Source: Pseudomonas anuradhapurensis
GTDB lineage: Bacteria; Pseudomonadota; Gammaproteobacteria; Pseudomonadales; Pseudomonadaceae
Reading direction: 5' to 3'
DNA: 64,000 nt
Assembly (NCBI RefSeq): GCF_014269225.2
Contig: NZ_CP077097.1
Location: 2,739,001-2,803,000 of the forward strand
Both the position numbers and the translations under genes were made by a program. This document shows positions 1 to 8,149 of this stretch, piece after piece (the stretch's first letter is position 1; each line of letters starts with the position of its first letter). Under the pieces are notes generated by a model that made no database searches, was not told the DNA's origin, and was given only the letters and a program-made list of their open reading frames with translations.

Positions 1-41
1 GGCAGGCAGGCCTGCTCGATCATCTGCCGCATCTCCAGCAT
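1..41 (-). CDS. N-terminus of a small protein (possible DUF1652), cut by the window edge
   Basis: Only the first 13 codons are present, reading MLEMRQMIEQACL. An AGGAG ribosome binding site (minus strand, positions 47-51) sits 5 nt before the ATG at 41, so I prefer this start over the ATG at 62, which lacks one. The pattern of a leading hydrophobic residue then ExRxxIExxxLP resembles the start of Pseudomonas DUF1652 proteins, small proteins of unknown function. The family guess rests on very few residues. Confidence 0.4.
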   Translation of the reverse strand, partial: MLEMRQMIEQACL

Positions 42-247
42 CGAAACTCCTATCAACGACATGGTATGACCCTCTCTGTGGATGGCCTGTTGTGTGTGAG
101 TACGCTTTTGTCAGGCAGGGTGCCAATTGATATTGCGCATGCTGGGGTAAACATCCATAGCGCCCAGGCAATGATCATGCGGGAATCCTTTAGCACCTTA
201 GTGGAAGATTGTCGGGGCGCGCCGAGTGTTCAGTTGTAATGGCAGAC

Positions 248-1177
248 TTAACGACGAGCGGTCTCGTCAGTCCCCAACGATGCCCACAGGTGCTGCGCTG
301 CATAGGCCCGCCATGGCCGCCAGGCCAGAGCCCGTTCGGCGAGCTGCGCTTGATCGCCTTCCAGCCTGCGCAACGCCTTGACCAAGGCCACGTCACCCAA
401 CGGCAAGGCATCGACCGCGCCGACCTGGCGCAGCGCCAGATAGTGCGCACTCCAAGGGCCGATACCCTTGAGCCGGTACAGGCTGCCCAGCAGCACATCG
501 AGCGGCTGCCCGCGCCGCAGCAGTCCGGGCTCGGCGAGCAAGGCGTTGGCCAGCGTGGCCAGGGTCGCTGCGCGTGCACGCGGCATGCCCATGTCTTCGA
601 ACTGTGCAGCGGCCAATACCGGCAGCGCCGGGAAAACGTGACTCAAACCCGGCACGGCCAGGCGCAGGGCTTCACCGTAGCGTTGCACCAGGCGGCCGGC
701 CAGGGTCATGGCCCCGGCCACGCTGACCTGCTGGCCGAGCACCGTGCGCATGGCTTGCTCACAAGCGTCCCAGCCTTGTGGCACGCGCAGGCCCGGACGC
801 TTGTGCAGCAAGCGGGCCATCAGCGGATCGCGGGCAAGCCCGGCGTTGATCTGCGCGGGGTCGGCATCCAGGTCGAAGACCCGTCTCAACCTGGCGATCA
901 GACCTGGCAGCGCCCGGGCCGGAACGCCTTCAACACGGATGCGCAGGCACTGCCTAGCCGAAGGCGTAGCGTGCACAACCGCATGCCGACCGGCAGCCAC
1001 CAAGGTTCGGCTGTAAGTGCCGTCCAGACAGGTCTCGACACCGGCGATACAGCGGGCGGCAAGGAACGCCAGGGTCGACGGCCAATGGTAAGGGGCACGG
1101 TAGCGAAGCCACAGGGTGTGGTGGCTGGCGCCGGGCAGCGATCGGTGCACCCTGTGCAGGCAAGTGAGCTTGGGCAT
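248..1177 (-). CDS. AlkA-type DNA-3-methyladenine glycosylase (HhH-GPD family)
   Basis: Base-excision repair enzyme of 309 residues expected to remove alkylated purines from DNA. The helix-hairpin-helix is visible as LKGIGPWSAHY (about residues 236-246), followed by the catalytic aspartate D262 in LPLGDVALVK, which matches Asp238 of E. coli AlkA. An upstream helix WDACEQAMRTVLGQQVSVA (136-154) is also typical of the HhH-GPD fold. No Ada-type methyl-acceptor region is present, so this is the glycosylase alone. The start at 1177 has a poor ribosome binding site and could lie a few codons further in. It points the same way as the pirin gene upstream but is separated from it by about 60 bp. Confidence 0.85.
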   Translation of the reverse strand: MPKLTCLHRVHRSLPGASHHTLWLRYRAPYHWPSTLAFLAARCIAGVETCLDGTYSRTLVAAGRHAVVHATPSARQCLRIRVEGVPARALPGLIARLRRVFDLDADPAQINAGLARDPLMARLLHKRPGLRVPQGWDACEQAMRTVLGQQVSVAGAMTLAGRLVQRYGEALRLAVPGLSHVFPALPVLAAAQFEDMGMPRARAATLATLANALLAEPGLLRRGQPLDVLLGSLYRLKGIGPWSAHYLALRQVGAVDALPLGDVALVKALRRLEGDQAQLAERALAWRPWRAYAAQHLWASLGTDETARR

Positions 1178-1240
1178 GGCCGCATCATGCCAGCAAATGC
1201 GTTGCCTGTACCGGCCTTGTCAACGGTACCGGTCCATCCA

Positions 1241-2128
1241 TCAAGGTTTTGCCGGGCCCCGCGCCTCGTGCATCTGCCCGAACCGCCCGGCATGGAAATC
1301 ATCGAACGACTCGGCAATCTCCGCCTGACTGTTCATCACGAACGGACCATAGCCCACGATCGGCTCATCGATCGGCTCACCGCTGAGCAGCAGCACGCTG
1401 GCGCCATCCAGTGCCTCGACGACAACATCCTCACCCGACCGACCAAGCAACACCAGGCTGGCCGGGCCAGCTTCACGCTCATGGTTGATTCGCACAGTGC
1501 CGCGCAACACCACCAGCGCCGCGTTGCGCCCGGCGGCCACCGGCAGGCGTAGATTGGCACCGGCATTCAGGCGCAAGTCCCAGACATCCATGGCCGTAAA
1601 GGTTCGCGCCGGCCCCGAGTGCCCAACATAGTCACCGGCGATCACCCGCAGGCTACCGCCCTCGCCGTCCAGCGTCACCACCGGGATGTCCTTGGCCAGC
1701 AGCGTCTGGTAACCGGCGGCTGCACGCTTGTCACGCGCCGGCAGGTTGACCCACAGCTGAACCATTTCCAGCATACCGCCGCTACGGGCGAAACCTGCGG
1801 AATGGAACTCCTCATGGAGGATACCGTTGGCAGCGGTCATCCATTGCACGTCACCGGGGCCGATCAAGCCACCAGCGCCAGTGGAGTCACGGTGTTCCAG
1901 CTCGCCCTGGTAGACAATGGTCACGGTCTCGAAGCCACGGTGAGGATGCTGACCGACGCCGCGCCGCGCGCTGGTCGGGGTGAACGAATGAGGGCCGGCA
2001 TAATCCAGCAACAGGAACGGGCTGATCTGGCTGGCCAGGTTGTCGTAGGTGAACAGGCTACGCACCGGGAAGCCATCACCCACCCAATGGGCGTGGGGGC
2101 TGCGGTGGATACCCAGTATACGTTTCAT
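1241..2128 (-). CDS. Pirin family cupin protein
   Basis: A 295-residue bicupin protein of the pirin (YhhW/YhaK) family. These are Fe(II)-binding cytoplasmic proteins; some bacterial members oxidise quercetin, others bind pyruvate dehydrogenase. The N-terminal cupin carries the metal ligands as H61 and H63 in GQHPHRGFETV and H105 and E107 in GILHEEF, the arrangement seen in human pirin (His56, His58, His101, Glu103). The C-terminal cupin (about 180-275) lacks such ligands, as usual. The start is supported by GAGGAG 7-8 nt before the ATG. The true substrate cannot be told from sequence. Confidence 0.9.
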   Translation of the reverse strand: MKRILGIHRSPHAHWVGDGFPVRSLFTYDNLASQISPFLLLDYAGPHSFTPTSARRGVGQHPHRGFETVTIVYQGELEHRDSTGAGGLIGPGDVQWMTAANGILHEEFHSAGFARSGGMLEMVQLWVNLPARDKRAAAGYQTLLAKDIPVVTLDGEGGSLRVIAGDYVGHSGPARTFTAMDVWDLRLNAGANLRLPVAAGRNAALVVLRGTVRINHEREAGPASLVLLGRSGEDVVVEALDGASVLLLSGEPIDEPIVGYGPFVMNSQAEIAESFDDFHAGRFGQMHEARGPAKP

Positions 2129-2379
2129 GAGAAGGCTCCTCTCTTGGCTGGAATCACCTTACCAACGACGCCAATCAAGCAGTAGCCGACAGAAATGACA
2201 TGCAGCGTTCTACCCAAAGGACAATCAGAAGGACACGGCATGCGCTATCGGATGCTCCGGGTACCGCGATATCAATCACTGTAGCGGGGTCTGACGAGTC
2301 ATGTTCGTCGGCTCGGGCAACCCAAGGTTGCGCACGCGGTCCTGCCCAGTGCTGTCTGGGAACACTATCCCGACCGCTG

Positions 2380-3249
2380 CTACAGCAGGAAGGCCCGCAC
2401 GGCATCGGCACAAGCCTCGGGATATTCCTGCATGAAGCAGTGTCCACCAGCAACCTGCTTGCCGCTCACCTGAGGATTGAGCGCGGTCAGGCGCTTGACC
2501 GAATGTGGCACGAAGGGATAGGTGTGCTCGCCATACAAGACCTGCGTGGGTGTGCGGATCGCCGCCAGGCTGGCCCAAAGGCGACGCGGGAATGAGCTGA
2601 ATATTTCCACTTCGCGGCTGGGCCGGCACTTGAGTACCACCGCTTCACCGCAATCACCGATGGCATGCTCGACATAGGCTTGCAACGCTGCATCGGTCCA
2701 CCCCTTGAAAATACCGCGGCCGTGCAGCGAAGCCAGCGCCGTCTCTCGATCAGGCCAGTGGCTGCGGCGGCTGGCGGCCTTGCGTGCGAGCGCGTGGCGC
2801 CGGTGCAGGCCAAGCAATGCGGCCGCGCCCATTACTCCGAGCATGCGCTGGCTGAACAACACCGGATCAAGCAGCACGGCACGGCTGAACAGTTGCGGCT
2901 CACTGGCCAGGATCAAGCCCGTGAGCACGCCCCCGAAGCTGTGCCCCACGGCAAATCGCGGTACGTCACCATACTCGCCCCGCCCGGCTGCGAAAGCCTC
3001 CACCGCCATCTCAGCGGTACGGTTCCAGCCACGAAACGTTCCACCATGGTCGCTGTCGCCATGGCCCTGGACATCGCTGAGCCACAGGTCGAAATGCTCG
3101 CCCAGCCGCAGCAGCAACGGCTGATAAGCCAGGCAGCAAAAGCCGTTGCCATGCAAGAAATGCAGCAACGGCCGGCCACTGGCCGGGGTGCGCCAGCCAC
3201 GCAGGGTGAAGCCTTCGGTGCATTCATGGGACCAGGGGATCAACTGCAT
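2380..3249 (-). CDS. Alpha/beta hydrolase
   Basis: A 289-residue cytoplasmic alpha/beta hydrolase with the oxyanion motif HGNG at 33-36, the nucleophile elbow GHSFGG with Ser104, and a late GGHCF that supplies the catalytic His. A cap region (about 120-205) is rich in Arg and Ala. The substrate is unknown; the fold covers esterases, lipases and C-C hydrolases. It lies 250 bp upstream of the pirin gene in the same direction, so they may be separately transcribed. Confidence 0.85.
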   Translation of the reverse strand: MQLIPWSHECTEGFTLRGWRTPASGRPLLHFLHGNGFCCLAYQPLLLRLGEHFDLWLSDVQGHGDSDHGGTFRGWNRTAEMAVEAFAAGRGEYGDVPRFAVGHSFGGVLTGLILASEPQLFSRAVLLDPVLFSQRMLGVMGAAALLGLHRRHALARKAASRRSHWPDRETALASLHGRGIFKGWTDAALQAYVEHAIGDCGEAVVLKCRPSREVEIFSSFPRRLWASLAAIRTPTQVLYGEHTYPFVPHSVKRLTALNPQVSGKQVAGGHCFMQEYPEACADAVRAFLL

Positions 3250-3270
3250 CGGCTTACTGTACTCGCGGGG

Positions 3271-3900
3271 TCAGGAAAATGCCGATTCTACAAACAGCAG
3301 CGGGTACAGTGAAATCACCAGCAGCAAGGCCATCAGGACATTGAACAGCATCAGCCAGCGCGGGTTCTGCAACAGCTTGCGCAGGGCGCTGCCGAACATC
3401 ACCCACACCCCTACGCTGGGCAGGTTGACCAGGGCGAACAAGGCGGCAATGACAATCACGTTGGCCACATAGCCCTGTGCCGGCGTGTAGGTGGTAATGG
3501 CCCCCACCGCCATCACCCAGGCCTTGGGGTTGACCCATTGAAATGCCGCAGCCCCCCAGAACCCCAGCGGTTTACCGGCGCTGGTCGAGGCCGTGCCGAC
3601 CGGCCCGGAGGTGGCGATCTTCCACGCCAGGTACAGCAGGTAGGCAGCGCCGCTGTAGCGCAATACCGTGTACAGCATCGGCCAGGCCTTGAACACCTCA
3701 CCCAGGCCCAGGCCGACGGCCAACACCATGAGCATGAACCCGACACTGATGCCCATGGCGTGCGGAATCGAGCGGCGCACGCCAAAATTCACCCCCGACG
3801 CCAGCAGCATGGTGTTGTTGGGCCCTGGCGTGATCGAGGATACGAAGGCGAACAGCACAAAGGCGGTCAGCAGGTCGGCAGAGGCAAGCATGGCGGGCAT
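3271..3900 (-). CDS. LysE/RhtB family amino-acid exporter
   Basis: A 209-residue inner-membrane protein with about six hydrophobic segments. The family signature SITPGPNN lies at residues 21-28, and FQWVNPKAW in the second half is also characteristic. Members export amino acids such as threonine, homoserine, lysine or leucine by proton antiport. It diverges from the acetyltransferase at 4025, and an inverted repeat lies in the 124-bp gap. Its stop lies 21 bp from the start of the hydrolase at 3249, so the two could share a transcript. Confidence 0.9.
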   Translation of the reverse strand: MPAMLASADLLTAFVLFAFVSSITPGPNNTMLLASGVNFGVRRSIPHAMGISVGFMLMVLAVGLGLGEVFKAWPMLYTVLRYSGAAYLLYLAWKIATSGPVGTASTSAGKPLGFWGAAAFQWVNPKAWVMAVGAITTYTPAQGYVANVIVIAALFALVNLPSVGVWVMFGSALRKLLQNPRWLMLFNVLMALLLVISLYPLLFVESAFS

Positions 3901-3953
3901 TCCATTTTCTTCATCGGTGCTGCCACACTAGCGGAGTTGTGTTCTTCGCAACT

Positions 3954-3995
3954 GGTACAGTTCCAATAAATTATTCAGATACACATTACTGTACC
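3954..3995. promoter_or_regulatory. Inverted repeat GGTACAGT / ACTGTACC, candidate operator
   Basis: Two perfect 8-bp arms, GGTACAGT at 3954-3961 and ACTGTACC at 3988-3995, have centres 34 bp apart and flank an AT-rich stretch that could hold a promoter. The element lies in the divergent gap between the LysE exporter and the GNAT gene. Spacing near three helical turns suits binding of a dimer or tetramer on one DNA face. The regulator is not identified and is not next to it. Confidence 0.45.
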
Positions 3996-4024
3996 GCCAC
4001 CACGAGCCCAAGGAAGCCTTTACC

Positions 4025-4504
4025 ATGACCGTCACCATTCGCCCTGCCGTACGCACCGATGCCGAGCAGATCCTGGCCTTCATCACCGAACTGGCCGAGT
4101 ACGAACGTGCCCGCCACGAGGTCATCGCCAGCGTCGCCGATATCGAGCACAGCCTGTTCGGCGAAGGCAGCACGGTGCACAGCCTGATCTGCGAGCGCGA
4201 TGGCCGGGCAATCGGCTTTGCCGTGTATTTCTACAGCTATTCGACCTGGCTGGGGCGCAACGGTATCTATCTCGAGGACCTGTACGTGACCCCTGAACAA
4301 CGCGGCGACGGTGCCGGTCGGCAACTGTTGCGGCACATTGCCCGCGAAGCGGTAGCCAACCACTGCGGACGGCTTGAATGGAGCGTACTGGACTGGAACG
4401 AGCCGGCGATCGGGTTCTACCGATCGCTGGGGGCCGAGGCACAGGATGAGTGGGTGCGCTATCGCCTGGATGGCGACAAGCTGGCGGCATTTGCGCGTGG
4501 CTGA
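4025..4504 (+). CDS. GNAT family N-acetyltransferase
   Basis: A 159-residue single-domain acetyltransferase. The acetyl-CoA site is seen as LYVTPEQRGDGAGRQLL (about residues 86-102), and the closing segment WNEPAIGFYRSLGAE is typical of spermidine/thialysine-like GNAT enzymes (SAT family). The substrate is probably an amine or amino acid but is not fixed by the sequence. AAGGA lies 9 nt before the ATG. The divergent LysE exporter hints at amino-acid handling, which is inference only. Confidence 0.88.
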   Translation: MTVTIRPAVRTDAEQILAFITELAEYERARHEVIASVADIEHSLFGEGSTVHSLICERDGRAIGFAVYFYSYSTWLGRNGIYLEDLYVTPEQRGDGAGRQLLRHIAREAVANHCGRLEWSVLDWNEPAIGFYRSLGAEAQDEWVRYRLDGDKLAAFARG

Positions 4505-4521
4505 TCAGCCATCCGAACATT

Positions 4522-4553
4522 CCCGGGGCTGCCTTGCAGCCCTTCGCGACACC
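4522..4553 (+). repeat. Solitary REP-like half element
   Basis: The sequence CGGGGCTGCCTTGCAGCCC followed by TTCGCGACAC closely resembles one arm of the large inverted repeat at 63785-63897 in this window. It lies just after the GNAT stop codon. No partner arm is seen nearby, so it is a single, slightly diverged copy. Confidence 0.5.
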
Positions 4554-4635
4554 AGCACAACGCTGGTCAATACACGGTCCCAGAGGCATTTGGCAATTGA
4601 CGCCAGGCCCGCCCCATGGTCTTCTTACACCTCGC

Positions 4636-4838
4636 GTTCAGGTGCCCCTTAGGGGTGAAACGGGAAACCGGTGCGTCACAGGCCCTCCAGCAGGGCCGGA
4701 CAAAGCCGGTGCTGCCCCCGCAACGGTAAGCGAGCGAAGCGTCAATACCACTGTGCCCTGTAGTCGGGCATGGGAAGGCGATGCTTTCCAGGAGCCTGGC
4801 TCCTCCTCGCAAGCCCGGAGACCGGCCTGGCGTTCATG
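4636..4838 (+). ncRNA. Cobalamin (AdoCbl) riboswitch
   Basis: The core follows the family pattern: GGTGCCCCTTAGGGGTGAAA with GGGAAACCGGTGCG (about 4641-4674), then GCTGCCCCCGCAACGGTAAGCG (about 4711-4732), GGAAGGCGATGC (about 4775) and the B12 box AGCCCGGAGACCGGCCT at 4812-4828. It lies about 100 bp before cbtB. Binding of adenosylcobalamin is expected to shut off the cobalt uptake and corrin genes downstream. The expression platform may involve the stem CCCTGGGC / GCCCAGGG near 4871-4893, which has no U-tract, so control could be at translation or Rho-dependent. Confidence 0.93.
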
Positions 4839-4935
4839 AACACCCCGCGGTGGGCGGGCGCTGTTGCATCCCCCTGGGCAGATACGCCCAGGGCTGCCGC
4901 GCTTGCCCGTTGCCCAAACAGCAGAGGAACGCGTC

Positions 4936-5124
4936 ATGCCCGTCACCAGCGCCAAGCCACACAGCCTTGCCACCCCCGTCACGCTCAGCCAGCGTGTCGT
5001 CATCGCCGTCGGCGCTAGCCTGCTGGGCCTGTGCCTGGTGTACTTCGCCGGTTTCTCACACATCGAGGCCGTGCACAACGCCGCTCACGACACCCGCCAC
5101 AGCGCCGCCTTCCCCTGCCACTGA
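4936..5124 (+). CDS. cbtB: CbtB cobalt transporter subunit
   Basis: A 62-residue membrane protein with one hydrophobic segment (about 17-38) and a histidine-rich tail HDTRHSAAFPCH. This matches CbtB, the small partner of CbtA in predicted B12-regulated cobalt uptake. The ATG at 4936 was chosen because GAGGAA lies 6 nt upstream; a longer reading frame from 4864 would run into the riboswitch leader. It is the first gene after the cobalamin riboswitch and is followed 9 bp later by cbtA. Confidence 0.92.
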   Translation: MPVTSAKPHSLATPVTLSQRVVIAVGASLLGLCLVYFAGFSHIEAVHNAAHDTRHSAAFPCH

Positions 5125-5133
5125 GAACGCCTG

Positions 5134-5820
5134 ATGATCATGCGCATTGCCCGAACCGCGGGCTTCAGCGGGCTGCTAGCGGCCTTGTTGCTGACCCTGC
5201 TGCAAAGCTTCTGGGTCGCCCCGCTGATTCTCGAGGCGGAAACCTACGAGTCGTCGGTACCAGTGGCTCACCACGAGCATGGCAGCGAGGTGCCGGCCCA
5301 TGAGCACAGCGCCGAAGCCTGGTCACCGGAAGACGGCTGGCAACGCGTGCTGTCGACCACCGGCGGCAACCTGGTGGTTGCAGTCGGCTTTGCCCTGATC
5401 CTGGCCGCCCTTTACAGCCTGCGCGAACCGCGGCGTATCGGCACCGGTGCACTTTGGGGCCTGGCCGGTTTCGCCGTGTTCTGCCTGGCCCCGACCCTGG
5501 GCCTGCCGCCGGAGCTGCCAGGCACCGCTGCCGCCGACCTGGGCCAACGCCAGGCCTGGTGGATCGGCACGGCCAGCGCTACCGCCCTGGGCCTGGCCTT
5601 GCTGGTGTTCGCCCGCCACTGGCTGCTGAAAGTGCTGGGCGTTGCCCTGCTGGTGGTCCCGCATGTGATTGGCGCGCCACAGCCCGAGGTGCATGAAAGC
5701 CTGGCTCCCGAAGCGCTGGAAACCCAGTTCAAGCTCGCCTCGTGGCTGACCAACGCCGCCTTCTGGCTGGCCTTGGGCCTGCTCAGCGCCTGGCTGTTCC
5801 GCCGCGCCAAGCAGGCCTGA
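5134..5820 (+). CDS. cbtA: CbtA cobalt transporter subunit
   Basis: A 228-residue integral membrane protein with about five hydrophobic segments. It has a His-rich periplasmic loop after the first segment (HHEHGSEVPAHEHSAE, about 45-60) that likely gathers Co(II). This is the CbtA family, found together with CbtB under B12 riboswitch control. A second ATG two codons later is possible. The stop overlaps the cobE start (TGATG), which points to translational coupling. Confidence 0.92.
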   Translation: MIMRIARTAGFSGLLAALLLTLLQSFWVAPLILEAETYESSVPVAHHEHGSEVPAHEHSAEAWSPEDGWQRVLSTTGGNLVVAVGFALILAALYSLREPRRIGTGALWGLAGFAVFCLAPTLGLPPELPGTAAADLGQRQAWWIGTASATALGLALLVFARHWLLKVLGVALLVVPHVIGAPQPEVHESLAPEALETQFKLASWLTNAAFWLALGLLSAWLFRRAKQA

Positions 5821-6206
5821 TGGCGGCCTTCTATGCCGGCTTCGGCTGCCGCCGGGGTTGCCCGGCGGAGGCCTTGGAAGCGTTGCTCCGCCAGGCCCTG
5901 AGCACTCAGCGCCTGGCACTGGCCGACCTGCATGGCATCGCCAGCATCAGCCTGAAGGCCGACGAACCCGGCCTGCAACAGCTGGCCGAACACCTCGCCG
6001 TGCCCTTGGTGCTGTACCCTACCGCGCAACTACACGCCTACCAGGCGCAGCTCAGCCACCACTCTGCTGCGGCCCATGCCCACAGCGGCTGCTGGGGCGT
6101 GGCAGAAAGCGCAGCCCTGGCGTTGGCCAGCCAGCGAAGTGGCACCGCCAGGTTGCTGCTGACGCGTCAGGTACTGGGCCCGGCGACCCTCGCCCTGGCC
6201 TGTTGA
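5820..6206 (+). CDS. cobE: CobE-type cobalamin biosynthesis protein (CbiG C-terminal family)
   Basis: A 128-residue protein of the CobE/CbiG-C family, a companion of the corrin ring methylation steps whose exact role is poorly defined. The start MAAFYAGFGCRRGCP carries the family pattern of a GxGCRxGxP-like N-terminus. I chose the ATG at 5820 because it overlaps the cbtA stop and begins the conserved region. It is followed 34 bp later by cobM. Confidence 0.85.
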   Translation: MAAFYAGFGCRRGCPAEALEALLRQALSTQRLALADLHGIASISLKADEPGLQQLAEHLAVPLVLYPTAQLHAYQAQLSHHSAAAHAHSGCWGVAESAALALASQRSGTARLLLTRQVLGPATLALAC

Positions 6207-6240
6207 AGATTTCACCGGCACTTTTCTGCAAGGACTTTCC

Positions 6241-6993
6241 ATGACGGTCTATTTCATCGGCGCCGGCCCCGGCGACCCGGAACTGATCACAGTCAAGGGG
6301 CAACGGCTGATCCGCCAATGCCCGGTGATCATCTATGCCGGCTCGCTGGTCCCTGCGGCGGTGCTCGAGGGGCATCAGGCCGAGACCGTGATCAACAGCG
6401 CCGAACTGCACCTGGAGCAAATCATCGCCGCCATGCGCAGCGCGCACGAGCAAGGCCAGGACGTGGCCCGGGTGCACAGCGGCGACCCCAGCCTGTATGG
6501 CGCGATCGGCGAGCAGATTCGCCAGCTGCAGGCGCTGGGCATCGACTACCAGATCGTTCCCGGGGTCACTGCCACAGCGGCCAGCGCCGCCCTGCTCGGC
6601 TGCGAACTGACCCTGCCACAAGTCGCCCAGACGGTCATCCTGACCCGCTATGGCGACAGCTCGCCAATGCCACCCGGCGAGCAACTGGCCGACCTGGCGC
6701 GGCATGGCAGCACGCTGGCGATTCACCTGGGGGTCCGGCACCTGCCGCGCATTGTCGATGAACTGCTGCCGCACTACGGCGCACAGTGCCCGGTGGCGGT
6801 GGTGCATCGCGCCACCTGGCCAGACCAGGATTGGGTGCGTGGCACCCTGGGCGATATCATCGAGCGTGTAGCAGCGAAGGACTTTCAGCGTACCTCGCTG
6901 ATCCTGGTCGGGCATGTCCTGGGCGACACACCGTTCGCCGAGTCGGCCCTGTACCGTGCCGGACACGCCCATCTGTATCGCCCGGGGAACTGA
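6241..6993 (+). CDS. cobM: Precorrin-4 C11-methyltransferase
   Basis: A 250-residue SAM-dependent tetrapyrrole methyltransferase. The N-terminal motif VYFIGAGPGDPELITVKG is the family hallmark, GDPSLYGAIGEQ (about 81-92) follows, and the later VPGVTATAASAALLG (about 107-121) is the second signature. It methylates C11 of precorrin-4 in aerobic B12 synthesis. Together with cobE and the cobalt importer it forms one riboswitch-led unit. AAGGA precedes the ATG. Other cob genes are not in this window. Confidence 0.93.
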   Translation: MTVYFIGAGPGDPELITVKGQRLIRQCPVIIYAGSLVPAAVLEGHQAETVINSAELHLEQIIAAMRSAHEQGQDVARVHSGDPSLYGAIGEQIRQLQALGIDYQIVPGVTATAASAALLGCELTLPQVAQTVILTRYGDSSPMPPGEQLADLARHGSTLAIHLGVRHLPRIVDELLPHYGAQCPVAVVHRATWPDQDWVRGTLGDIIERVAAKDFQRTSLILVGHVLGDTPFAESALYRAGHAHLYRPGN

Positions 6994-7058
6994 GCATTGC
7001 CAGGTCCGCCGCAGGCATAGCAGACTCCATGTTCCGACCTGCGACAGGAGTCATGCCA

Positions 7059-7301
7059 ATGCTGGATCTACGCCCCAACTGCGAGTGCTGCGATACCAAC
7101 CTGCCGGGTGACAGCCCCGATGCGTTGATCTGCTCGTTCGAATGCACGTTCTGCCGCACCTGTGCCGAAACCCGTTTCCACGGGCATTGCCCGAACTGCA
7201 CCGGCCAGCTGGTGGTCCGCCCGACGCGGGTCGGCCAGGCACTGGCCAACAACCCTGCCTCGACCCTGCGGGTGAACAAGGCGCATGGCGCCTGCGCTTG
7301 A
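7059..7301 (+). CDS. DUF1272 cysteine-rich zinc-ribbon-like protein
   Basis: An 80-residue cytoplasmic protein with nine cysteines arranged as CECC at 8-11, then C25, C29, C32, C35 and later HCPNC (43-47). This is the DUF1272 pattern, probably binding zinc. The ATG at 7059 has AGGAG 8 nt upstream; the ATG at 7053 is too close to it. Function is unknown. It follows cobM by 65 bp and could be co-transcribed, but nothing in the sequence ties it to B12. Confidence 0.85.
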   Translation: MLDLRPNCECCDTNLPGDSPDALICSFECTFCRTCAETRFHGHCPNCTGQLVVRPTRVGQALANNPASTLRVNKAHGACA

Positions 7302-7521
7302 CCAGCCTCAACAAGTGGACATCACCGCTTTGGTAGGGTGATGTTTCCCATATTTGTAGGAATTTTCAACAACAAGTACTGGGACTTTCAACACATCTAT
7401 ACTCGGCATTACCAAACTTCGGGAATGGTCGTATCGTGCAGCGCTTCCGATAAACCCCCTTGTTCAGACGTATTCCTGAGTGTTCCAGGAAGCGGACCAC
7501 ATCCCGACAGGAGTTTCCTTC

Positions 7522-8136
7522 ATGACAACCGTGCTGATCGTTGACGACCATCCCATCGTCCGGCTGTCCTTGCGCCTACTGCTCGAGCGCGAGCGCTTCG
7601 ATGTCGTCGGTGAGGTCGGCAATGGCAGTGAAGTGGCGCAGGTCGCGCGCGAACTGCGCCCGGATGTGGTCATTCTCGATATCGGCCTGCCCGGCCTGGA
7701 TGGCATGGAAGTGATCAAACGCCTGCAATGCCTGGAGCCCGTGCCCAAGATCATGGTCCTGACCGGGCAGGCGACCGACCTGTACGTGCGGCGCTGCCTG
7801 GACGCAGGGATCGGTGCCTTCGTCACCAAGGAAGAAGACCACGATGCATTGCTGTTTGCCCTCAAGGCCTTGGTCAAGGGCTACTCGACCTTCCCACAGA
7901 TGTCGGTCAACAGCAACTCCCTGGAAAGCGAGTCGGTGCGCCTGGCCAGCCTCTCCAACCGTGAAATGGAAGTGCTGCGGCGCCTGGCGCGCGGCGAGAA
8001 CAACAAGAACATCGGCACTTGCATGAACCTCAGTGCCAAGACCATCAGCACCTACCGGGGCCGCATCATGGAAAAGCTCAAGACCGAATCCCTGGTGGAA
8101 ATGGTCGACCTGGCCAAACGCAACAGCGTCCAGTGA
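7522..8136 (+). CDS. BvgA-like response regulator (NarL/LuxR type)
   Basis: A 204-residue regulator with a receiver domain (acid pocket D8-D9, phospho-acceptor D53 in VVILDIGLPG, K102 region FVTKEEDH) and a C-terminal LuxR-type helix-turn-helix (about 140-198). AGGAG lies 8 nt before the ATG at 7522, so I reject a longer start at 7480. It sits 13 bp upstream of the large sensor kinase, the same order as bvgA-bvgS. The target genes are unknown. Confidence 0.92.
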   Translation: MTTVLIVDDHPIVRLSLRLLLERERFDVVGEVGNGSEVAQVARELRPDVVILDIGLPGLDGMEVIKRLQCLEPVPKIMVLTGQATDLYVRRCLDAGIGAFVTKEEDHDALLFALKALVKGYSTFPQMSVNSNSLESESVRLASLSNREMEVLRRLARGENNKNIGTCMNLSAKTISTYRGRIMEKLKTESLVEMVDLAKRNSVQ

Positions 8137-8149
8137 GCGTGCCCTTGCC

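Noticed and set aside
4871..4893. CCCTGGGC / GCCCAGGG stem as a true intrinsic terminator of the riboswitch
   Set aside because: No T-run follows, so I mention it only as a possible part of the expression platform.
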